Assembly: GCF_016950255.1 (NCBI RefSeq)
Contig: NZ_JACGFN010000002.1
Coordinates: forward strand, 682,001-746,000
Reading direction: 5' to 3'
DNA length: 64,000 bases
Origin: Pectobacterium brasiliense
Lineage (GTDB): Bacteria > Pseudomonadota > Gammaproteobacteria > Enterobacterales > Enterobacteriaceae
Made by a program: the position numbers and the translations under genes. Below the pieces are notes generated by a model. The model did no database searches. It was not told where the DNA came from and was given only the letters and a program-made list of their open reading frames with translations. Position 1 is the stretch's first letter. The number at the start of each line of letters is the position of its first letter. Of the stretch, positions 32,494 through 43,037 are shown one piece after another.

Positions 32494-34212
32494 ATGCGTA
32501 CTAGCCAATACATGCTCTCCACACTCAAGGAGACGCCAGCCGATGCAGAAGTCATCAGCCATCAGTTGATGCTCCGGGCAGGAATGATTCGTAAACTGGC
32601 CTCAGGTCTTTACACCTGGTTGCCGACCGGTTTACGTGTTTTGAGAAAAGTTGAAAATATCGTGCGCGAAGAGATGAACAACGCTGGCGCGATTGAAGTG
32701 TCCATGCCCGTTGTTCAGCCTGCCGATTTATGGGTGGAAAGTGGACGTTGGGATCAATATGGCCCAGAACTGCTGCGTTTTGTCGATCGTGGTGAGCGCC
32801 CATTTGTGCTCGGCCCAACGCACGAAGAAGTGATTACCGATCTGATTCGTAATGAAGTCAGCTCTTATAAGCAGCTGCCGCTGAATTTCTTCCAGATTCA
32901 AACCAAATTCCGCGATGAAGTGCGCCCACGTTTTGGCGTCATGCGCTCGCGTGAATTCCTGATGAAAGACGCCTACTCTTTCCATACCTCGCAGGAATCG
33001 TTGCAGGTCACTTACGACGCGATGTACGCCGCTTACAGCAAGATTTTCAGCCGTATGGATCTGGATTTCAGAGCCGTTCAGGCGGATACCGGTTCTATCG
33101 GTGGCAACGCCTCCCATGAGTTTCAGGTACTGGCGACCAGCGGCGAAGACGATATCGTTTTCTCAACGGAATCCGACTACGCGGCAAACATTGAACTGGC
33201 AGAAGCTGTCGCGCCGAAGTTAGGCCGTGCTGAAGCGACGGAAGAGTTGCGTCTGGTTGATACGCCAAATGCCAAGACCATTGCCGAGCTGGTTGAGCAG
33301 TTTAAGCTGCCGGTAGAAAAAACCGTGAAAACGCTGCTGGTTAAAGCAACGGAAGAGAGCGGCCATAAACTGGTTGCCCTGCTGGTTCGCGGCGATCACG
33401 AACTGAATGAAATCAAAGCGGAGAAAATTGCTCAGGTTGCCAGCCCGCTGACGTTCGCAACAGAAGAAGAAATTCGTGCAACTATCGGTGCAGGTCCAGG
33501 TTCACTTGGCCCAGTCAAGTTGTCGATTCCTGTTGTTGTCGATCGTACCGTTGCGGCGATGAGCGATTTCAGCGCTGGCGCGAACATTGATGGCAAACAC
33601 TATTTTGGTATCAACTGGGAACGTGACGTTACGCTACCGCAGGTTGCAGATATCCGTAACGTAGTTGAAGGCGACATCAGTCCAGACGGCAAAGGCACAC
33701 TGCAAATTAAACGCGGTATCGAAGTGGGCCATATTTTCCAACTGGGTAGCAAGTATTCTGAGGCGCTGAAAGCGACGGTTCAAGGTGAAGACGGCCGTAA
33801 CCAGACACTGACGATGGGTTGCTACGGTATTGGTGTGACGCGCGTTGTCGCGGCGGCGATTGAGCAGAATCATGACGAACGCGGCATCATCTGGCCAGAT
33901 GCAATTGCACCTTTCCACGTTGCTATTCTGCCAATGAACATGCACAAGTCTTTCCGCGTGAAGGAAGTGGCTGAGGATATCTACCAGCAGCTGCGCGCTA
34001 AAGGCATTGAAGTTCTGCTGGATGACCGTAAAGAGCGTCCAGGCGTGATGTTCGCCGATATGGAGTTGATTGGCGTGCCGCATACCATCGTCATTGGCGA
34101 TCGCAATCTGGATAGCGAAGAGATTGAATATAAGAACCGTCGGGTCGGTGAAAAGCAAATGATTAAAACCAGCGAAATCATCGATTTCCTGCTGGCGAAT
34201 ATCGTACGCTAA
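32494..34212 (+). CDS. proS: Prolyl-tRNA synthetase
   Basis: A 572-residue bacterial-type ProRS. Class II motif 1, motif 2 ([26 protein letters not shown]) and motif 3 (GCYGIGVTR) are visible, with the YbaK-like editing insertion between about residues 220 and 400 and the C-terminal anticodon-binding domain. It equals the E. coli length. Gene order gmhB...metNIQ-rcsF-trmO-proS matches E. coli. Confidence 0.98.
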   Translation: MRTSQYMLSTLKETPADAEVISHQLMLRAGMIRKLASGLYTWLPTGLRVLRKVENIVREEMNNAGAIEVSMPVVQPADLWVESGRWDQYGPELLRFVDRGERPFVLGPTHEEVITDLIRNEVSSYKQLPLNFFQIQTKFRDEVRPRFGVMRSREFLMKDAYSFHTSQESLQVTYDAMYAAYSKIFSRMDLDFRAVQADTGSIGGNASHEFQVLATSGEDDIVFSTESDYAANIELAEAVAPKLGRAEATEELRLVDTPNAKTIAELVEQFKLPVEKTVKTLLVKATEESGHKLVALLVRGDHELNEIKAEKIAQVASPLTFATEEEIRATIGAGPGSLGPVKLSIPVVVDRTVAAMSDFSAGANIDGKHYFGINWERDVTLPQVADIRNVVEGDISPDGKGTLQIKRGIEVGHIFQLGSKYSEALKATVQGEDGRNQTLTMGCYGIGVTRVVAAAIEQNHDERGIIWPDAIAPFHVAILPMNMHKSFRVKEVAEDIYQQLRAKGIEVLLDDRKERPGVMFADMELIGVPHTIVIGDRNLDSEEIEYKNRRVGEKQMIKTSEIIDFLLANIVR

Positions 34213-34260
34213 TCGCCGTCGGACCGCCCTTTCACGCGGAAGGGCGAATACAGGCATAAA

Positions 34261-34292
34261 AAATGGTGGGTTTCCCCACCATTTTTTATTTC
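34261..34292. terminator. Bidirectional terminator between proS and rpoS
   Basis: A perfect 10-base-pair stem (34261-34270 with 34275-34284) with A-tract before and T-tract after can end transcription both ways. A second GC-rich hairpin (cgccctttcacgcggaagggcg) lies at about 34225-34246. Confidence 0.88.
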
Positions 34293-34316
34293 AAGACATC
34301 AGTAACGCGTCACGAA

Positions 34317-35312
34317 TTATTCACGAAACAGTTCTTCAATGCTCAACCCCTGAACCTGCAAAATTTCCCGCAGGCGGCGTAAGCCTTCAACCTGAATCTG
34401 GCGAACCCGTTCACGCGTTAAGCCGATTTCACGACCTACATCTTCCAGCGTAGCCGCTTCGTACCCTAGCAGGCCGAAACGACGCGCCAACACCTCACGC
34501 TGTTTGGCATTAAGCTCAAACAACCATTTAACGATATTCTGCTTCATATCGTTATCCTGAGTGGTGTCTTCAGGTCCGTTATCTTTTTCGTCTGCCAGAA
34601 TATCCAGCAGCGCTTTTTCCGAATCGCCACCCAGCGGAGTATCGACGGAAGTAATACGTTCATTCAGGCGCAGCATGCGGTTGACGTCATCAACGGGCTT
34701 ATCAAGCTGTTCGGCAATTTCTTCCGCACTCGGCTCGTGATCCAGTTTATGAGACAGTTCGCGCGCAGTGCGCAGATAAACGTTGAGTTCTTTGACAATG
34801 TGAATCGGCAAACGGATGGTACGGGTTTGATTCATGATCGCCCGTTCTATCGTCTGTCGAATCCACCAGGTCGCATAGGTTGAAAAACGGAATCCTCTTT
34901 CTGGATCGAATTTTTCAACCGCACGGATCAGGCCGAGGTTCCCCTCTTCAATCAGGTCCAGCAGCGCCAGACCACGATTGTTGTAACGGCGGGCAATTTT
35001 CACCACCAGCCGCAGGTTACTCTCGATCATCCGGCGGCGCGATGGAACATCGCCACGCAACGCGCGTCGGGCAAAATAAACTTCTTCTTCTTCTGCGGTT
35101 AAAAGCGGCGAATAGCCGATCTCTCCTAAATAGAGCTGTGTTGCGTCAAGGACACGCTGTGGGACCCCTTGCGATAATAACTCGTCTTCCGCCGAGTCAT
35201 TATCATTGGTATCTTCCTCTGCCAGCGCTTTATCGTCAAAAACGTCAAGTCCATTTTCTTCGAAATCGGTATCTTCATGTAACTCGTTAACTTTCAGCGT
35301 ACTTTGGCTCAT
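34317..35312 (-). CDS. rpoS: RNA polymerase sigma factor RpoS (sigma-38)
   Basis: The stationary-phase and general stress sigma factor, 331 residues (E. coli 330). Region 1.2-2.4 contains [21 protein letters not shown], the region 2 core [40 protein letters not shown], and region 4.2 the helix-turn-helix [21 protein letters not shown]. It is downstream of nlpD on the same strand; in enterobacteria the main rpoS promoter lies within nlpD. No frame damage, unlike some laboratory or field isolates where rpoS is often mutated. Confidence 0.98.
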   Translation of the reverse strand: MSQSTLKVNELHEDTDFEENGLDVFDDKALAEEDTNDNDSAEDELLSQGVPQRVLDATQLYLGEIGYSPLLTAEEEEVYFARRALRGDVPSRRRMIESNLRLVVKIARRYNNRGLALLDLIEEGNLGLIRAVEKFDPERGFRFSTYATWWIRQTIERAIMNQTRTIRLPIHIVKELNVYLRTARELSHKLDHEPSAEEIAEQLDKPVDDVNRMLRLNERITSVDTPLGGDSEKALLDILADEKDNGPEDTTQDNDMKQNIVKWLFELNAKQREVLARRFGLLGYEAATLEDVGREIGLTRERVRQIQVEGLRRLREILQVQGLSIEELFRE

Positions 35313-35365
35313 AAGTGGCTCCTACCCGTGATCCCTTGGCAGAATACCGAAATACTCTGCCCGAT

Positions 35366-36400
35366 TTATCGCTGCGGCAGAAAACGCAGCGGGTTTACGG
35401 ATTTCCCCTTGTAACGAATTTCAAAGTGCAAGCGAACTGAGCTGGTGCCCGTACTGCCCATCGTAGCGATTTTTTGTCCTGCCGTGACGTCTTGTTGTTC
35501 ACGGACTAGCATCGTATCGTTATGGGCATAGGCACTGAGGTAGTCATCATTATGTTTGATGATTATCAGATTTCCGTAACCACGTAGCGCATTACCCGCG
35601 TACACCACGCGCCCGCTGGCGGTTGCGGTGATCGGTTGCCCACGTGAGCCGGCGATATCAATCCCTTTATTTCCCCCCTCAGAAGCGGAGAAACTATCTA
35701 TGACTTTCCCATCGGTAGGCCAACGCCAGCTGCCGACAGCAGCCGTATTGCTGCTGGCAACAGCCGCTGGTGCGGAAACAGGAGCGGTTGTTGGTGCCCC
35801 TGTCGTAGGTAACATCTTACCTACATTCTGTTTACCCTGATTACCAGAATACGCATTAGTTGACTGAGAATCAACCGATGTAGTTTGTATTTGCGCACTT
35901 GATGGCGGCGTTGGTATACCACCTCGGGTGGCATCGGTTGTTGCCAACATTCCACCACCACTCGTCAGGCCACCGCCCGAAGCGTTGTTACCCGATCCGT
36001 TGCCTAAGCTCAGTGATTGCCCCACATTCAGGCTGTATGGCTCAGGAATATTGTTGCGTTGCGCCAGATCCCGGTAGTCATTACCGGTAATCCACGCGAT
36101 ATAAAACAGGGTATCGCCCCGTTTAACCGTGTAGGCATTGCCGCCGCTATAGCTGCCTTTCGGAATATTGCCGTAGCTGCGGTTATAAACAATTCGTCCG
36201 TCGGACGTTGTTGCAACGCTTTCACCCGCCGTTGAAATGCGTGATGGTGGCGCAGATAACATTCCCCCTCGGTTGCCCGTATTTCCGTCAACGCTGCTGA
36301 TCGGTGCGGATTTGGAATTATTGTTGGTACATCCCGCCAATCCTAAGGCAATCACCGTACAAGCAGCAATGTGACGCAAATTCATCATTCGGCTTCCCAT
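35366..36400 (-). CDS. nlpD: Murein hydrolase activator NlpD
   Basis: NlpD activates the amidase AmiC during cell division. Signal peptide and lipobox (LGLAGC), a LysM peptidoglycan-binding domain at about residues 90-135 ([29 protein letters not shown]), a long Ser/Thr/Ala/Pro linker, and a C-terminal LytM/M23 domain. The zinc-site residues are degenerate (NKGID instead of HxGxD; YAHND), as expected for an activator rather than an enzyme. Two Met codons near the start leave the exact N terminus open. Confidence 0.95.
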   Translation of the reverse strand: MGSRMMNLRHIAACTVIALGLAGCTNNNSKSAPISSVDGNTGNRGGMLSAPPSRISTAGESVATTSDGRIVYNRSYGNIPKGSYSGGNAYTVKRGDTLFYIAWITGNDYRDLAQRNNIPEPYSLNVGQSLSLGNGSGNNASGGGLTSGGGMLATTDATRGGIPTPPSSAQIQTTSVDSQSTNAYSGNQGKQNVGKMLPTTGAPTTAPVSAPAAVASSNTAAVGSWRWPTDGKVIDSFSASEGGNKGIDIAGSRGQPITATASGRVVYAGNALRGYGNLIIIKHNDDYLSAYAHNDTMLVREQQDVTAGQKIATMGSTGTSSVRLHFEIRYKGKSVNPLRFLPQR

Positions 36401-36746
36401 GCGCCTTACTCCCCTATAACTATAGCGTTCAAAAAAGTGTCGATAACATTCAAAAAACAGTAATACTCAGAACTCAATTCGGACATGTCTACCTCGCATC
36501 TGCTCTCGCTTAACGGGTTGTAGCTCAACTGCCCGTAGCGTAAGTGATTGTAGCGTAACCGGTATCCGGTGATTTATTCGTTAGTTGGAACGAGAAAGAT
36601 CGCTACTTCACCATCGCTGGCGCATAAGCAAAACGAGAAAGGCACCACGATGATTAGATGCTAACAATATCAACAAGTTCGCACTATAAAACAGTTGTGT
36701 TGAAATTTTAAAGACTTAACAACAAATGCATACCAACGCCACGGTA
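36401..36746 (-). other. Gene-free nlpD-pcm spacer
   Basis: 346 bases between pcm and nlpD on the minus strand. No credible ORF or RNA gene was found. Short gtagcgtaa/gtagctcaa repeats occur around 36520-36560 and the rest is AT-rich. It probably carries the nlpD promoter(s). Confidence 0.4.
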
Positions 36747-37373
36747 TCAGGCTAATTCCCCTTTGACCAGCGGAACAAACCGAACAGCTTCAACCGTTTG
36801 AATAATAAATTCGCCAGCATGGCGTTGAACAATTTGTAAGTATTGTGACTGTTCACCAACAGGCAACACCATCACGCCACCTTCATCAAGCTGTTCCATC
36901 AGCGCTCGGGGAATTTCCGGCGGTGCAGCAGTCACGATGATGGCATCAAACGGCCCGCGCGACGCCCAGCCCTGCCACCCATCGCCATGACGGGTAGAAA
37001 CATTATGCAAATCAAGCTGCTTTAAGCGACGTTTAGCCTGCCATTGCAGCCCTTTGATGCGCTCAACCGAGCAAACGTGCCGCACCAAATGCGCCAGAAT
37101 TGCCGTTTGATAACCCGACCCAGTGCCAATCTCCAGCACGCGAGATTCGGGCGTCAGGCTGAGCAGTTCCGTCATCTTCGCAACGATATAGGGCTGCGAA
37201 ATCGTCTGGCCGGAACCAATAGGCAGAGCGGTATTTTCATACGCTTTATGCTCGAAAGCCTCATCAACAAAACGTTCTCTGGGTACGGCTTCTATCGCCT
37301 TCAGCAGACGCTCGTCCTGAATGCCCTGCTGGCGCAACTGCGCCAACAACGTTTCTATACGCTTGTTTACCAT
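36747..37373 (-). CDS. pcm: Protein-L-isoaspartate O-methyltransferase
   Basis: A 208-residue enzyme that methylates L-isoaspartyl residues and so starts their repair. The S-adenosylmethionine-binding motif [18 protein letters not shown] and the [16 protein letters not shown] segment are diagnostic; the C terminus [12 protein letters not shown] is as in E. coli. The ATG overlaps the stop codon of the surE remnant in the same way pcm overlaps intact surE in E. coli. Confidence 0.97.
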   Translation of the reverse strand: MVNKRIETLLAQLRQQGIQDERLLKAIEAVPRERFVDEAFEHKAYENTALPIGSGQTISQPYIVAKMTELLSLTPESRVLEIGTGSGYQTAILAHLVRHVCSVERIKGLQWQAKRRLKQLDLHNVSTRHGDGWQGWASRGPFDAIIVTAAPPEIPRALMEQLDEGGVMVLPVGEQSQYLQIVQRHAGEFIIQTVEAVRFVPLVKGELA

Positions 37374-37513
37374 TCCCCGCCGACCTCAGCTCTGGTTAAC
37401 CTCGTCACCAATACAGCAATTTTCCCGCACAGGGGTAAGCTAACCGCCGCTATCGCACGGTTGCCAGCATTATTCTTTTCAACTATTTTCTGCAAAAAAG
37501 TATCGCAGTACAT
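37367..37513 (-). pseudogene. surE: surE remnant (48-codon residual ORF)
   Basis: SurE, a ~250-residue nucleotidase, is expected between truD and pcm, but only 147 bases remain. Its outer junctions survive: the ATG overlaps the truD stop (TGATG) and the stop overlaps the pcm start (TGGTAA against ATGGTA), both as in enterobacterial truD-surE-pcm. The residual frame ends in VGGEW, resembling the SurE C terminus (VGTQW in E. coli). In another frame just after the ATG, LRYFFAEN resembles the SurE start LRILLSND. The catalytic Asp-Asp motif and nearly the whole enzyme are gone. It could be an internal deletion; the product is unlikely to function as SurE. Confidence 0.72.
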
Positions 37514-38559
37514 CAGGCACCGAGATCGGTATCCTGCTGTGAATGCAGCAATTCACGCACCACGCTGGTCGCAAAACTACCCGCAGGTAGCCAAAACTTC
37601 ACTTCCACGGTCGCATCGTCCTGCCATTCCCAGTGCATCTGCTGCGGATACAGCAGCACCGCACGCCGGGCAGGTTCGACCCGCTCACGCTTAATCAAAG
37701 ACCACAGCGTGTCTTGTCCGAGCAAAGCCTGTTCTTCAAACACCCGCGCGTCATCCTGCGTGCCCAGTTCACCATCACCAGGCAGCGGTGCGGTAATCTG
37801 GAGTTCGCCCGCATCAAGGCGAGTCTGTAAAACGTCTAATTCGTCAGGCTTAGCAACAAACCAGCTGCCGCGACCTGTTAGCTGCAATGCATCACCACAC
37901 AAGACCGTTTTCGCCTGCTGCCCCGCGAGTCGTGCACTGGCAACCTGATTAAACATCGCACTGCGGCTAGCGGAAAGATAAAAACTCCGCTTACTGCGTT
38001 CTTTTACCCGAATCTCGTTATTTGCCCAAAGACGAGCCTGCTCAAGATTATTTCCGTTGCGTCCGAAACGCTGGCTGCCGAAATAATTAGGCGCGCCGTT
38101 CGCGGCAATTAGCGCCAAACGAGCGTCGACCTCGTTTCGGTCACTGACCTGACGCAGCACCAGCGTAAAATGGTTACCTCGCAGCGTACCGATCCGCAGC
38201 TTGCGACGATGGCGAGTCACCTCAAGCACATCACAACCTTCAAGCGCCAACGAGGAGAAATCTGGCGTCTCTTTTCCCGGCATGTGCAGGCAGAACCACT
38301 GTTCGGTGACAGCATGACGATCTTTCAGGCCCGCATAGCTAACGGCACGCAGCGGTAGACGAACAAATTTCGCCAGCATCTCGGCCACAAATTGCGTATT
38401 GCAACCGCGCTTGCGCACGCGCACCAATACCTGCTCACCGTCACCATCTGGCTGAAACCCCAGATCTTCCACCACCAGAAAATCTTCAGCAGCGGATTTC
38501 AATGAGCCAGTAGCCTGTGGTTCACCGTGCAACCAGGCGAGTTGTTCGTTATTTTCCAT
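37513..38559 (-). CDS. truD: tRNA pseudouridine(13) synthase TruD
   Basis: A 348-residue TruD, which makes pseudouridine 13 in tRNA-Glu. The catalytic aspartate is D80 in [15 protein letters not shown], and the family [14 protein letters not shown] motif follows at about 155. It matches E. coli (349 residues), with only the last dozen residues diverging, next to the surE lesion. Confidence 0.96.
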   Translation of the reverse strand: MENNEQLAWLHGEPQATGSLKSAAEDFLVVEDLGFQPDGDGEQVLVRVRKRGCNTQFVAEMLAKFVRLPLRAVSYAGLKDRHAVTEQWFCLHMPGKETPDFSSLALEGCDVLEVTRHRRKLRIGTLRGNHFTLVLRQVSDRNEVDARLALIAANGAPNYFGSQRFGRNGNNLEQARLWANNEIRVKERSKRSFYLSASRSAMFNQVASARLAGQQAKTVLCGDALQLTGRGSWFVAKPDELDVLQTRLDAGELQITAPLPGDGELGTQDDARVFEEQALLGQDTLWSLIKRERVEPARRAVLLYPQQMHWEWQDDATVEVKFWLPAGSFATSVVRELLHSQQDTDLGA

Positions 38560-38649
38560 CGTTATCCTACAAGGTGCATGGCCGGATGATGCACGGCCAC
38601 GACATTGTTTTTTATACTGTTAACTTTCTATGACTGATAAGACTATCGC

Positions 38650-39147
38650 TTACCACGCAACAATTTCGCCCGTTTCTTTTTTCACCAACAGGGCAACAGC
38701 TTCACAGGCAATGCCTTCGCCGCGGCCAGTAAAGCCCAGTTGCTCTGTCGTGGTGGCTTTCACATTGACGTCGTCCATATGACACTGCAAATCTTCCGCC
38801 AGATTCACGCGCATTTGCGGGATATGCGGTGCCATTTTCGGCGCCTGAGCAATAATCGTGACGTCCAGATTGCCTAACTGATAGCCTTTTTCATTGATAC
38901 GACGCCAGGCTTCACGCAGCAGGCCACGGCTGTCCGCGCCTTTAAAGGCCGGATCGGTATCAGGAAACAGCTTGCCAATGTCGCCCAGCGCCGCGGCTCC
39001 CAACAGCGCATCGGTCACGGCATGCAGCACCACATCCCCATCGGAATGGGCCAGCAGGCCTTGAGTATAAGGAATTCGCACGCCACCGATCACCAGCGGA
39101 CCTTCTCCACCGAACTTATGGACATCAAAACCGTGACCGATACGCAT
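38650..39147 (-). CDS. ispF: 2-C-methyl-D-erythritol 2,4-cyclodiphosphate synthase
   Basis: A 165-residue enzyme of the MEP isoprenoid pathway, which cyclises CDP-methylerythritol phosphate. Metal ligands are visible at D8 and H10 (GFDVH) and H42 region ([13 protein letters not shown]), and the C-terminal [19 protein letters not shown] is typical. It follows ispD by about 53 bases on the minus strand. Confidence 0.97.
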   Translation of the reverse strand: MRIGHGFDVHKFGGEGPLVIGGVRIPYTQGLLAHSDGDVVLHAVTDALLGAAALGDIGKLFPDTDPAFKGADSRGLLREAWRRINEKGYQLGNLDVTIIAQAPKMAPHIPQMRVNLAEDLQCHMDDVNVKATTTEQLGFTGRGEGIACEAVALLVKKETGEIVAW

Positions 39148-39200
39148 CGCGCGTTCTCCTTATCTGTATTTAACGAATAAATTTAGCGAATAAAATGAGG

Positions 39201-39914
39201 TTACTGCAAACTGGTTAAATAGAATTCGGCTAATGCCAAATCCTCTGGACGAGTGACTTTGATATTATCTGAACGTCCGCTGATAATTTGCGGGCGATAG
39301 CCACAGTATTCCAACGCGGAGGCTTCATCTGTGACGGCAACGCCATCCTGAAGCGCCCGTTGCAGGCACTGTTTCAACAGCGCAGCAGGAAAAAGCTGCG
39401 GCGTCAGCGCATGCCATAAATCGTTACGTTCTACCGTGCGATCGATAAACCCGTCCGTGCCGCGCTTCATGGTATCACGAACCGGCGCGGCCAGAATCCC
39501 ACCAACGTCACTCTGCTCGACAATCGCCAGCAGGCGCGTCAGATCGTCCTGATGCAGACACGGACGCGCCGCGTCATGCACTAACGCCCATGCGCTATCG
39601 GCAACGGCGGACAGCCCAGCCAACACGGAATCCGCACGCTGCTGCCCGCCCGTCACGGCACAAATACGGGGATCGTTGGCAATCGCCAGGGTATGAAAGA
39701 ATGCGTCATCAGGACTGATAACGACGACGACACGCTGCACGCGTGAATGGCGTAAAAGCGCGTCGATGGTATGTTCAAGAATGGTTTTATGGCCGGTCGC
39801 ATCATTGCCAATCGTCAGATACTGCTTAGGACGATCGTTTTGCATCCGGCTGCCGTTACCCGCAGCGGGTAAAACGGCAACAATGTCAGGCGGGGAAAGG
39901 CGTGGTGTCTGCAT
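39201..39914 (-). CDS. ispD: 2-C-methyl-D-erythritol 4-phosphate cytidylyltransferase
   Basis: A 237-residue nucleotidyltransferase that joins CTP to methylerythritol phosphate. The N-terminal CTP-binding motif [21 protein letters not shown] and the VHDAARPCL motif are present. It lies three bases after ftsB and before ispF in one operon, as in E. coli. Confidence 0.97.
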   Translation of the reverse strand: MQTPRLSPPDIVAVLPAAGNGSRMQNDRPKQYLTIGNDATGHKTILEHTIDALLRHSRVQRVVVVISPDDAFFHTLAIANDPRICAVTGGQQRADSVLAGLSAVADSAWALVHDAARPCLHQDDLTRLLAIVEQSDVGGILAAPVRDTMKRGTDGFIDRTVERNDLWHALTPQLFPAALLKQCLQRALQDGVAVTDEASALEYCGYRPQIISGRSDNIKVTRPEDLALAEFYLTSLQ

Positions 39915-39917
39915 GCG

Positions 39918-40253
39918 TCAACGTTGTGTGTTGTTGGATGGAGCGTTATTAGATGACGTCGTATTCGCGTTACGATGGTTCGATTCTGGCACCAGACGAT
40001 AGAAGCTTTCACCGGGTTTAATCATCCCCAGCTCATTGCGTGCACGCTCTTCAATCGCTTCCTGTCCGCCATTGAGGTCGTCAATTTCAGCAAACAGCTG
40101 TTCGTTACGGTCTTTTAATTTGGCATTGTTCCCCTGCTGGACAACAACATCATCTTTCACCCGAACATAATCATGAATGCCATTCTTGCCCAGCCACAGT
40201 GAGTACTGAAGCCAGCCAAGCAATATCAATAATAACAGCGTAAGCTTTCCCAT
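39918..40253 (-). CDS. ftsB: Cell division protein FtsB
   Basis: A 111-residue bitopic protein of the FtsQLB divisome complex. A single transmembrane helix (about 4-20), a coiled coil (about 30-70; [28 protein letters not shown]) and the conserved [12 protein letters not shown] are seen. A low-complexity Asn/Ser tail ends the protein. It is first in the ftsB-ispD-ispF-truD operon. Confidence 0.95.
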   Translation of the reverse strand: MGKLTLLLLILLGWLQYSLWLGKNGIHDYVRVKDDVVVQQGNNAKLKDRNEQLFAEIDDLNGGQEAIEERARNELGMIKPGESFYRLVPESNHRNANTTSSNNAPSNNTQR

Positions 40254-40518
40254 CCCGCCCCCTGAAAAACCGCCTAATCATCCCATAACTTTTGTTTCGA
40301 CTCCACTGTGTCCGGCAGTGGGAGGCAATATTCACCCTGCCGCGTGCCCAAATGGGGATATTTCGGGCAGAAGATCACGCCAAACGCGCGTCCACATCAC
40401 ACTCACGTCGTCCATTCATCCCCTAGTACTTTCTATTCATCAGAAGACGCAAGCGCATAGCGTTCGTCTGGCTAAAACCGTCCATAGGAAAAACGTCAGT
40501 TGAACCATTAATGCTATC
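40254..40518. other. Gene-free divergent region ftsB / amino acid ABC genes
   Basis: About 265 bases with no credible ORF. It must contain the ftsB promoter on the minus strand and the start of the control region of the plus-strand ABC genes. Confidence 0.4.
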
Positions 40519-40557
40519 TGTGTATTTTTATGCATACAAAGTGCATAAAAAAAGAAA
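40519..40557 (+). promoter_or_regulatory. Possible ArgR box pair before the amino acid ABC genes
   Basis: TTTTATGCA (40526-40534) and TGCATAAAA (40542-40550) form a perfect 9-base inverted repeat with a 7-base centre. Read as ArgR boxes, TGTATTTTTATGCA (40521-40534) fits TGnATwwwwATnCA, and a weaker second box starts three bases after the first 18-mer, the spacing ArgR uses. This suggests arginine control; it could instead be another repressor's operator. Confidence 0.4.
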
Positions 40558-40584
40558 ATTTTACATTTAAACCAGGAGAAAACC

Positions 40585-41370
40585 ATGTTCAAAAAATTGT
40601 TATTCGTTGGTGCGCTCTTCACCACCGCCCTATCCACTACCGTACTCCCCACCAGCGCCTTCGCCGCGGAACCCACTTACGTTGTAGGCTCTGGCGGAAC
40701 CTATCGTCCCTTTGAATTTGAAAATGCGCAGAAAGAGCTGGAAGGCTTTGATATTGCTATTATTAAAGCGATCGCCAAGGCGGAGAATTTTAATATCAAG
40801 TTGATCAATACGCCGTGGGAAGGGATCTTCGCGACCCTTAACTCCGGCGACCGCGACATTATCATTTCCGGTATCACGATTACCGACAAACGTAAGCAAA
40901 TGGTCGATTTCTCCACACCGTATTTCCCAGCTGAGCAGTCCATCGTGGTGCCTAAAGGCTCGACGATCGACTCAATTGCGGCGCTGAAAGATCACAAAGT
41001 CGGCGTTGTGAACTCCAGTACCGCCGATATCGTGGTCTCAGATGTATTAGGTAAAAACAGTACATCGATTAAGCGCTTTGATAACACCCCGTTAATGTTA
41101 CAAGAGCTGTATGAAGACGGAGTGGGCGCAGCGGTTGGCGACGTGGGCGTAGTGAAGTTTTACATTAAGACTCACCCTGAAAAACAGTTCAATCTGGTTT
41201 CCGACGCTAAATTCGAACGCCAGTATTTCGGGATCGCCGTCGCGAAAGGCAACGATCAGCTGCGCGCGAAAATCAACTCCGGGCTGAAAAAAATCGTTGC
41301 TGATGGCACCTACGCCAAGATCTATCAAACCTGGTTTGATAACAACGTTCCGACCTTACCCGCAGAATAA
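40585..41370 (+). CDS. Polar amino acid ABC transporter, periplasmic binding protein
   Basis: A 261-residue family 3 solute-binding protein. A signal peptide ends near SAFA (about residue 27). Typical motifs are YRPFEFENAQKELEGFDIAI, the WEGIFATLNSGDRDIIISGITIT segment and the conserved PYFPAEQSIVV. Ligand is a polar or basic amino acid (GlnH/ArtJ/HisJ group); a possible ArgR box upstream favours a basic one, but residues alone do not settle it. It leads a three-gene transporter set inserted between ftsB and ygbE, which adjoin in E. coli. Confidence 0.88.
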   Translation: MFKKLLFVGALFTTALSTTVLPTSAFAAEPTYVVGSGGTYRPFEFENAQKELEGFDIAIIKAIAKAENFNIKLINTPWEGIFATLNSGDRDIIISGITITDKRKQMVDFSTPYFPAEQSIVVPKGSTIDSIAALKDHKVGVVNSSTADIVVSDVLGKNSTSIKRFDNTPLMLQELYEDGVGAAVGDVGVVKFYIKTHPEKQFNLVSDAKFERQYFGIAVAKGNDQLRAKINSGLKKIVADGTYAKIYQTWFDNNVPTLPAE

Positions 41371-41430
41371 CGCCTGCAAGATACTGCGCACCTCTCCAGA
41401 TCTCCACCGCTTCACACGAGACGTCGCATC

Positions 41431-41462
41431 AACCGGACAGCTAGCCTGTCCGGTTTAATTTA
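41431..41462 (+). terminator. Hairpin between binding-protein and permease genes
   Basis: A perfect 10-base-pair stem (41431-41440 with 41446-41455) with a 5-base loop is followed by taattta. It may act as a partial terminator or mRNA stabiliser, giving more binding protein than permease, a common arrangement in ABC importer operons. Confidence 0.65.
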
Positions 41463-41503
41463 GAGTAATCATTACGTTAGCCTATTCAAAAAAGGAAACG
41501 ATC

Positions 41504-42268
41504 TTGACGGGATTTCGTTGGGAGATCATTCAGGAATATGCCCCGCTGTTTATGGAAGGCACCTGGATGACCATCAAATGCACCATTATCTGTGTCATTC
41601 TTGGCACCTGCTGGGGATTAACGCTCGGATTAGGTCGCTTAGCGCAGGCACCGCACGGGCCGTGGAAATATATCCTGCACTACGGCGTTCAATGGCCAGT
41701 ACGCATCTACATCAGCGCCTTCCGCGGCACGCCGCTGTTTGTACAAATCATGGTGGTGCACTTCGCGCTGGTGCCGCTGTTCATCAACCCGCGTGACGGG
41801 CTGCTGGTGACCAGCAATATTATGTCGGTCGATTTTGCCCGCACGCTACGCTCAGATTACGGCGCGTTCCTCTCTTGCATCGTGGCGATTACGCTGAATG
41901 CGGGTGCCTATGTCTCTGAGATATTCCGCGCCGGTATTCAGTCGATCGATCGCGGCCAGATGGAAGCGTCACGCTCTCTCGGCATGAGCTATGGTCGCAC
42001 CATGCGGAAAGTCATTCTGCCGCAGGCTTTTCGCCGCATGCTGCCACCGCTGGGCAACAACGCCATCGCAATTGTGAAAGATTCATCGCTGGCTTCGGCA
42101 ATCGGATTGGCGGATCTCGCCTATGCCGCTCGTACGGTGTCAGGGGCTTACGCCACGTACTGGGAACCCTACCTGACGATTTCTATCGTTTATTGGGTTA
42201 TTACTTTCCTGCTTTCGCTGCTGGTGCGGCACATGGAAACGAGGTTTGGCAAAAGTGATTCACGTTAA
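41504..42268 (+). CDS. Polar amino acid ABC transporter permease
   Basis: A 254-residue HisM/GlnP-type permease with about five membrane helices, the [17 protein letters not shown] motif and the EAA loop ([33 protein letters not shown]). The start is TTG (41504), 8 bases after an aaagga site; no better ATG exists. Only one permease gene is present, so the channel is presumably a homodimer. It overlaps the ATPase gene. Confidence 0.88.
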   Translation: MTGFRWEIIQEYAPLFMEGTWMTIKCTIICVILGTCWGLTLGLGRLAQAPHGPWKYILHYGVQWPVRIYISAFRGTPLFVQIMVVHFALVPLFINPRDGLLVTSNIMSVDFARTLRSDYGAFLSCIVAITLNAGAYVSEIFRAGIQSIDRGQMEASRSLGMSYGRTMRKVILPQAFRRMLPPLGNNAIAIVKDSSLASAIGLADLAYAARTVSGAYATYWEPYLTISIVYWVITFLLSLLVRHMETRFGKSDSR

Positions 42269-42977
42269 AAACCTGCAAAAACAGTTTGGTGATACGCATG
42301 TCCTGCGCGGTATTTCCTGCGACATCGCACCTCAGGAAGTGCTCTGCCTGATTGGCCCATCCGGTTCAGGAAAAAGTACCTTTCTGCGCTGTATCAACGC
42401 ACTGGAGACTCTGTCGGCAGGCGAGATCACGGTCAACGGTTTTGCCATTCACGATCAGAAAACCAATATCAATCGCGTGCGTGAAAGCGTCGGGATGGTG
42501 TTCCAGCGCTTTAATCTGTTTCCGCACATGACGGTGTTGGAAAACATCATTATGGCACCGATGGATGTGAAAAAATTGCCGCGAGCACAGGCCGTTGAAC
42601 GGGCTAAAGCGTTGCTCAGCAAGGTCGGCCTGCTGGATAAAATCGATGCCTGGCCGAATAGCCTATCCGGTGGACAGCAACAGCGTGTCGCGATTGCCCG
42701 CGCATTAGCGATGGAGCCCGCGATCATGTTGTTCGATGAACCGACATCCGCGCTGGACCCGGAGCTGGTTGGCGAAGTGTTAGCGGTTATGAAAACGCTG
42801 GCGAATGAAGGCATGACGATGGTCATCGTGACCCATGAAATGGCCTTTGCCAGAGAAGTGGCCGATAGAGTGATCTTTATCGATCAGGGAGTCATTCAGG
42901 AACAGGGAACGCCAGAGGCGATCTTTACTCACCCGAGTAACCCGCGCACGCAGGCTTTCCTGAGCAAGATACTGTAA
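42255..42977 (+). CDS. Polar amino acid ABC transporter ATPase
   Basis: A GlnQ/HisP-type ATPase with Walker [10 protein letters not shown], signature LSGGQQQR, Walker [13 protein letters not shown] and switch His in VTHEM. A TTG at 42246 would be only one base from the GAGG site, whereas GTG at 42255 is ten bases away and gives the GlnQ-like N terminus ([12 protein letters not shown], 240 residues); the latter is chosen. It overlaps the permease gene end by 14 bases. The set is followed by a terminator. Confidence 0.9.
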   Translation: MIHVKNLQKQFGDTHVLRGISCDIAPQEVLCLIGPSGSGKSTFLRCINALETLSAGEITVNGFAIHDQKTNINRVRESVGMVFQRFNLFPHMTVLENIIMAPMDVKKLPRAQAVERAKALLSKVGLLDKIDAWPNSLSGGQQQRVAIARALAMEPAIMLFDEPTSALDPELVGEVLAVMKTLANEGMTMVIVTHEMAFAREVADRVIFIDQGVIQEQGTPEAIFTHPSNPRTQAFLSKIL

Positions 42978-43000
42978 ATACGGTAAGACCATGGACCATG

Positions 43001-43034
43001 GGCTGTCAGCGTCTTCCACGCTGGCAGCCTTTTT
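43001..43034 (+). terminator. Terminator of the amino acid ABC operon
   Basis: A 12-base-pair stem (43001-43012 with 43018-43029, one G-T pair) with a 5-base loop is followed by ttttt. Confidence 0.88.
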
Positions 43035-43037
43035 CTT

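Noticed and set aside
42246..42254. TTG at 42246 as start of the amino acid ABC ATPase
   Set aside because: It is one base from the GAGG ribosome site; GTG at 42255 has proper spacing and gives the GlnQ-like N terminus.
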